This document shows, piece after piece, positions 30,185 to 33,659 of a stretch of DNA of 33,659 bases. Source of the stretch: an uncultured bacterium (lineage in GTDB: Bacteria; Patescibacteriota; Minisyncoccia; Phycocordibacterales; UBA2100); assembly GCA_903858755.1 (NCBI GenBank), contig CAIOKC010000005.1:1-33659 (forward strand), written 5' to 3'. Below the pieces are notes generated by a model that worked only from the letters and a program-made list of their open reading frames with translations, made no database searches and was not told the origin of the DNA. Made by a program: the position numbers and the translations under genes. Positions within the stretch are counted from its first letter, which is position 1. Each line of letters starts with the position of its first letter.

Positions 30185-30889
30185 ATGGGCGAATTTGAGC
30201 CGATTATCGCAGCAGCCGCAGGCGGGATACTCCCCGCTCTCGCATGGCTGTGGTTTTGGCTCCGCGAAGACAGCGACCATCCCGAGCCCCGCCGCCTTAT
30301 CGCACTCGCGTTCCTCGCCGGCATGGTCGCAGTCGCGGTCGTGATACCGCTCGAAAAGAGCGTCGCGCCGTACATAGCCGCCGAGGCGCTGCTGTTCACG
30401 GTCTGGTCCGCAATGGAAGAAGTCATGAAGTACTTCTGGGCGCGACTCAGCGTGCTGCGCCGCCGCGAAGACGACGAGCCGATCGACCCCGTCATCTACA
30501 TGGTGACGGTCGCACTCGGCTTCGCGGCGGCAGAAAACGCGCTGTTCCTCCTCTCGCCGCTTTCGGGCGACACCATAGTGCAGACGGTGATCACGGGAAA
30601 TCTGCGCTTCATCGGGGCGACGCTGCTCCACGTCCTTTCTTCTGCGGTCATCGGCGTCGCGCTTGCGCTCTCGTTCTACAAATCGAAGCGGAGCAAGCGC
30701 ATCTATGCATGCTGGGGAGTTATCCTCGCCATCGCTTTGCACAGCGCTTTTAATTTCCTTATACTAAACACACCGGAAGAGCACCTGATGCGCACCTTTG
30801 GCATCGTGTGGATCGGTCTGGTGGCGCTTCTCGGCGTGCTCGAATACATCAAGCGCATTCATCCCGTGCTCAAACGACGATTTTCATAA
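30185..30889 (+). CDS. PrsW-like intramembrane metalloprotease
   Basis: 234 residues with about seven or eight hydrophobic helices. The family motifs are in order: EEVMKYFWARL (glutamate pair), a conserved DEPIDPVIYMVTVALGFAAAENALFLL with the E-N pair, a histidine in LLHVLSSAVIGVALAL, and a second in AIALHSAFNF. PrsW proteases cut anti-sigma factors and other membrane proteins within the bilayer; the substrate here is unknown. A perfect TATAAT (30172-30177) overlaps the valS stop region and ends 7 nt before the ATG. hsp20 follows 1 nt after its stop, so the two are probably one unit with a stress or envelope theme. Confidence 0.85.
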   Translation: MGEFEPIIAAAAGGILPALAWLWFWLREDSDHPEPRRLIALAFLAGMVAVAVVIPLEKSVAPYIAAEALLFTVWSAMEEVMKYFWARLSVLRRREDDEPIDPVIYMVTVALGFAAAENALFLLSPLSGDTIVQTVITGNLRFIGATLLHVLSSAVIGVALALSFYKSKRSKRIYACWGVILAIALHSAFNFLILNTPEEHLMRTFGIVWIGLVALLGVLEYIKRIHPVLKRRFS

Positions 30890-30890
30890 C

Positions 30891-31376
30891 ATGAAAAAAT
30901 CCGGATTCTTCTCGCGGCTCACCGGCTCATCCGACTACCCGGACTATTTTGATAGCACCGGCGAGAGGGCTGTCTTCGAGGGCGAAGGTGAGGAGCGCCA
31001 CGCCAGTATCTCGACAAAGAACGAGAATTGGTCTGGCGATGAACCGCACGGAGAGCTCGCAGTCGACATCTACCAGACGCCGGACGCGATCGTGGTAAAA
31101 GCACTCGTCGCCGGAGTACAGCCGCAATCCATCGATATCTCGCTCACCCGCGAAATGCTTGTGATTTCTGGTCAACGCTCGGACGAGCGTGAGGTAGATG
31201 AAGACGGCTACTTCCAGCGCGAACTCTACTGGGGCTCTTTCTCACGCACCATTCTTCTTCCGGAAGAGATTGATGTCGATATGGCGGAAGCGACCGAAAA
31301 GCACGGCATCCTCATGATCCGCCTGCCGAAGATCAACAAAAAACGCCAGACGAAACTCAAAGTGCGGGCTCGATAG
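30891..31376 (+). CDS. Small heat-shock protein (Hsp20/alpha-crystallin family)
   Basis: 161 residues from ATG 30891; an upstream in-frame start inside prsW is not needed. A polar N-terminal arm (about 1-55) is followed by the alpha-crystallin domain: ELAVDIYQTPDAIVVKALVAGVQPQSIDISLTREMLVISGQR, ELYWGSFSRTILLPEEIDVDMAEATEKHGILMIRLPK. The A-x-x-x-n-G-v-L signature reads ATEKHGILMIRLPK. It holds unfolded proteins without ATP. The start is 1 nt after the prsW stop, giving coupled translation. A basic C-terminal tail (KKRQTKLKVRAR) lacks a clear IxI motif. Confidence 0.9.
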   Translation: MKKSGFFSRLTGSSDYPDYFDSTGERAVFEGEGEERHASISTKNENWSGDEPHGELAVDIYQTPDAIVVKALVAGVQPQSIDISLTREMLVISGQRSDEREVDEDGYFQRELYWGSFSRTILLPEEIDVDMAEATEKHGILMIRLPKINKKRQTKLKVRAR

Positions 31377-31408
31377 CCGAGCTAGCTCGTCGGCAATCGC
31401 CCTGCCGC

Positions 31409-32326
31409 TTACTCCCACGAGATTGTCACCGATCCGCTCGAACCGCTTGCGCCGGAGCTACATCCGGCTCCGCCTCCGCCTCCGGCGCCCACCGCAATCG
31501 CCACTTGGGAGCCGATCGTGAGAGAGCTCGAGCTATACGTTTTTGCCGATGCGCCGCCCGCGCCGCCATTTCCTCCGCGATACCTCCCCCATACGCCGCC
31601 CGCGCCGCCCGAAGATCCGCCACCGGTAGTATTGGTGTCGCCCCCCGCTGCGCTTCCGGCAGCACCGTTTGATCCATTCCACGAACCACCGCCGCCACCG
31701 CTTCCTCCGTACCCGAATACCGAGCCTCCGAAGCTGCTCGAGCCACCCGAGGCGCCTGAATCACCCGGCAACATCGTGCGCCCCGGGCATTTCGGACTTC
31801 CGCCTCCACCGCCGCCCGCGCCGCTTACGCTCACGCTCAAAGTATTAAATGCAGGGACGACAAACGTGTACGCGCCCGGCGTCGTGTAGGACTGGCTCCC
31901 CGGCACAACCGCCCCCGGGAGAAGCGATACCCACGCAGTGCCATCGCAGTACTCCGGCTCTCCGATTGCTTCGACGTATCGGATCGCACCCTCGATTGCT
32001 CCGGTGCACGACTCTCCGGAATACCCCGGTCGCATGGCGCCTCCCACATCGAGTGCGACGATTGGATTCTCCACGCGTATGCCAAGGCGCTCTTCCACAT
32101 ACCATCCTCCAAACACGGCAAGCGCATTGAGCGAGATGCCGCCGTCTTTCACCTGATCGGTGCTGCCAGCATTGATCGGAGCGGAAAGCGTGCCTCCGGG
32201 AGCAGACTCGATCGGCGCGCTCCACGCGTCCAAGAGCCCCGCCGCCCCGAGAGCCACGACCAGTATCGATACAAAGAGCGCTGCTCGAGCAGCCGGCGAT
32301 CCAATGCGTAAGGTGATATGACTCAT
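31409..32326 (-). CDS. Glycine-rich surface protein, paralog 1
   Basis: 305 residues from ATG 32326. After a signal peptide or anchor (about 12-33) comes a module shared with the next two genes (APIN-GSTDQVKDGGISLNALAVFG, LDVGGAMRPG, IEGAIRYVE, EYCDGTAWVS). A repeat-like linker (YTTPGAYTFVVPAFNTLSVSVSGAGGGGGG) leads into a Gly/Ser-rich domain to the C-terminus, ending SVTISWE. The Gly-rich part matches CPR cell-surface glycine-rich domains (from recall). It is probably secreted and surface-attached, possibly for adhesion to a host or partner cell. It is the most divergent of the three copies. Confidence 0.8.
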   Translation of the reverse strand: MSHITLRIGSPAARAALFVSILVVALGAAGLLDAWSAPIESAPGGTLSAPINAGSTDQVKDGGISLNALAVFGGWYVEERLGIRVENPIVALDVGGAMRPGYSGESCTGAIEGAIRYVEAIGEPEYCDGTAWVSLLPGAVVPGSQSYTTPGAYTFVVPAFNTLSVSVSGAGGGGGGSPKCPGRTMLPGDSGASGGSSSFGGSVFGYGGSGGGGGSWNGSNGAAGSAAGGDTNTTGGGSSGGAGGVWGRYRGGNGGAGGASAKTYSSSSLTIGSQVAIAVGAGGGGGAGCSSGASGSSGSVTISWE

Positions 32327-32336
32327 CGTACAGCGG

Positions 32337-32726
32337 CTAAGATGTCGGAGACCAGCTAGTCCCATTGCAGTACTCGACCTTTTTCGTCGAGCTGTTGTAT
32401 CTGAGCGCGCCTTCCGTTATCGCCTGACACACTTCCCCGCCGTTGCCAAGGCGGATGGTGCCGGCGACATCGAGGGTCAGCGCGGGGCTCGCATATCCGA
32501 CACCAAGATCGTCTTCGACATAACCGCTGCCGAATACCGCAAGCGCGTTGACGGAAAGCCCCGCGTCCTTCACCTGATCCGTCGTGCCGATATTGATGGG
32601 CGCAGGGACGTTGCCGGCAGGCGCGGTCGCCGTAGGACCGCTCCACGCGGAGAGGAGCGACGCGAAGAGCAAGCACGCGGCGAGGACAAGCGCTATGCCT
32701 ACATGCTGTTTGAATGAAAGGGTCAT
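32337..32726 (-). CDS. Short surface-protein paralog 2 without glycine-rich domain
   Basis: 129 residues from ATG 32726. Signal peptide or anchor (about 8-28), then the shared module PAPINIGTTDQVKDAGLSVNALAVFG, LDVAGTIRLGNGGEVC, ITEGALRYNSSTKKVEYCNGTSWSPTS, then a stop. The glycine-rich domain of its neighbours is absent, so it is a truncated or minimal version. Nucleotides 32563-32689 are identical to 33533-33659 in the next gene, which indicates recent duplication or gene conversion. It ends 10 nt before the downstream paralog. Confidence 0.75.
   Translation of the reverse strand: MTLSFKQHVGIALVLAACLLFASLLSAWSGPTATAPAGNVPAPINIGTTDQVKDAGLSVNALAVFGSGYVEDDLGVGYASPALTLDVAGTIRLGNGGEVCQAITEGALRYNSSTKKVEYCNGTSWSPTS
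32563..32689 (-). repeat. 127-bp exact direct repeat, copy 1
   Basis: Identical base for base to 33533-33659, which runs to the window edge, so the full repeat may be longer. It encodes the signal-peptide end and the start of the shared module. Confidence 0.9.
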
Positions 32727-32733
32727 ACGCTTT

Positions 32734-33659
32734 CTACTCCCAGGTGATATTGACCTGCCCACGAGCACCAGCGCCGCCAGACGTCTGACCAGTATCGGCA
32801 GTGGTGCCACCTGCGCCGCCACTTCCCACGACGACCGTGATGGTACTACCCGAGGTGAGCTGCCCCGCGCTGTATGTCTTGATCACATGTGCGCCGCCTC
32901 CGCCGCCGCCTGAGCTGCAATCTGCGCACGTCGCCGCTGCTCCGCCACCACCCGGCACGCCCCCCGGAGCCATACCCGTCGCCCCTCCATTGCCGCCGCT
33001 CGGCGAATTGCCGCCGACCCCCTGTGTGTTTCCCGCCGTTCCGTTTTGATTGCTCGACCCGCCGCTCGCGATGCCGCCCGCACCACCCTGCGGCGGCTGG
33101 AAACCTCCTTGTCCCGCGCCGCCTCCGCCAGCCGACACCGAAGAATTGAATGTCGATGCGGTGCCGGAGCCGCCAGCATGATGATATCCCGTGCCCCCTC
33201 CGCCGCCGCCCCACATCTCCACCGTGAGTGTCGAAGAATAGCTTGGCACGGTGAAAGTGTACGTGCCGGGAATCGTGTAGAGCGTCGAACCGGAGGACGC
33301 AGAACCTCCTCCGAAAGCTGACCATTCAGTCCCGTTGCAGAATTCCATCTCCTTCGATCCGCTGTTGTAGCGTATCGAGCCTTCGGTAATCGACTGGCAT
33401 GTCTCGCCGCCGTTTGCGATGCGGAGGGTGCCGGCGACATCGAGTGCGACGATGGGGCTCGTGCGTCCGATGCCGAGTTTGTTTTCGATATACTGAGAAC
33501 CGAAGACGGCGAGTGAATTGACGGAGATGCCGGCGTCCTTCACCTGATCCGTCGTGCCGATATTGATGGGCGCAGGGACGTTGCCGGCAGGCGCGGTCGC
33601 CGTAGGACCGCTCCACGCGGAGAGGAGCGACGCGAAGAGCAAGCACGCGGCGAGGACAA
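32734..33659 (-). CDS. Glycine-rich surface protein, paralog 3 (5' end off window)
   Basis: At least 308 residues; the start lies beyond the right edge, and the visible N-terminus (VLAACLLFASLLSAWSG) is the end of the signal peptide seen in paralog 2. The shared module follows (APINIGTTDQVKDAGISVNSLAVFG, EGSIRYNSGSKEMEFCNGTEWS), then YTIPGTYTFTVPSYSSTLTVEMWGGGGGG and a long Gly/Ser/Asn-rich domain with one C-A-D-C pair, ending QVNITWE. It is full-length in architecture, like paralog 1. Surface exposure is inferred. Confidence 0.8.
   Translation of the reverse strand, partial: VLAACLLFASLLSAWSGPTATAPAGNVPAPINIGTTDQVKDAGISVNSLAVFGSQYIENKLGIGRTSPIVALDVAGTLRIANGGETCQSITEGSIRYNSGSKEMEFCNGTEWSAFGGGSASSGSTLYTIPGTYTFTVPSYSSTLTVEMWGGGGGGTGYHHAGGSGTASTFNSSVSAGGGGAGQGGFQPPQGGAGGIASGGSSNQNGTAGNTQGVGGNSPSGGNGGATGMAPGGVPGGGGAAATCADCSSGGGGGGAHVIKTYSAGQLTSGSTITVVVGSGGAGGTTADTGQTSGGAGARGQVNITWE
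33533..33659 (-). repeat. 127-bp exact direct repeat, copy 2 (continues off window)
   Basis: Same sequence as 32563-32689, 970 bp apart. The identity stops sharply at 33533, where the copies diverge in the middle of the shared module. Confidence 0.9.

Noticed and set aside
31518-33049. Rightward Pro-rich frames over the surface-protein genes
   Set aside because: They are antisense to Gly-rich codons, which read as Pro on the other strand.
1-33659. Alternative genetic code with TGA read as Gly (SR1/Gracilibacteria)
   Set aside because: lepB, ybeY, ftsZ and RAYT B end at TGA in the expected place, so TGA is a stop.
1-33659. CRISPR array
   Set aside because: No regularly spaced direct repeats; the repeats present are isolated palindromes.

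Overview
The window looks like chromosome from a Patescibacteria/CPR bacterium, probably Parcubacteria (a Kaiserbacteria-like lineage is my guess from recall, not a search). The signs are several type IV secretion pilin-like micro-genes beside a solute-binding protein, short versions of core enzymes (a 722-residue ValRS, a 373-residue S1, a 137-residue YbeY), a CPR-style S21, glycine-rich surface proteins, and tRNAs of which two lack an encoded CCA. TGA is used as a stop, so the code is the standard one.

Layout. 1-5003 is a leftward pilin/solute-binding-protein cluster, interrupted by an IS1595-family transposase and a hairpin-rich stretch with no convincing large gene. 5062-5882 holds a REP-associated tyrosine transposase (RAYT A) with four copies of its palindrome, one inside the gene and two arranged as an inverted pair. 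5883-11050 has a methyltransferase, gyrA, small orphan genes and a degenerate metallo-beta-lactamase fold. 11229-13822 has rpsA, a second RAYT (B) with a different palindrome, and pth. 13979-20023 is a rightward core block: lepB, a HisRS-like pseudoenzyme, rpsU, ybeY, ftsA, ftsZ and a thioredoxin reductase. 20027-22452 runs leftward: cupredoxin, pyrE, pyrF, a Lys/Pro-rich 51-residue gene and an attenuator-like leader with a Met-rich 22-codon ORF. 22623-31376 carries tRNA-Glu, tRNA-Ser and tRNA-Val, an AlkA-type glycosylase, tsaC and tsaD (t6A synthesis), an ABC exporter, valS, a PrsW-like protease and Hsp20. 31409 to the end has three paralogous surface proteins, the last one cut by the window edge.

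Three themes stand out. (1) About twenty genes have a -10 box ending only 6-11 nt before the start codon and no Shine-Dalgarno, so most promoter-proximal genes appear leaderless. Three short orphan genes instead have a leader, a strong Shine-Dalgarno and a nearby perfect GC-rich hairpin. (2) The window carries several families of short palindromes. Two families belong to the RAYTs, and another sits in frame inside both trxB and valS, encoding the same VQVRLAQG octapeptide. (3) The 22205-22550 locus has the parts of a transcription attenuator: promoter, Met-rich leaderless mini-ORF, mutually exclusive hairpins, terminator and an SD-driven gene. Everything here was read by eye, with no database search.
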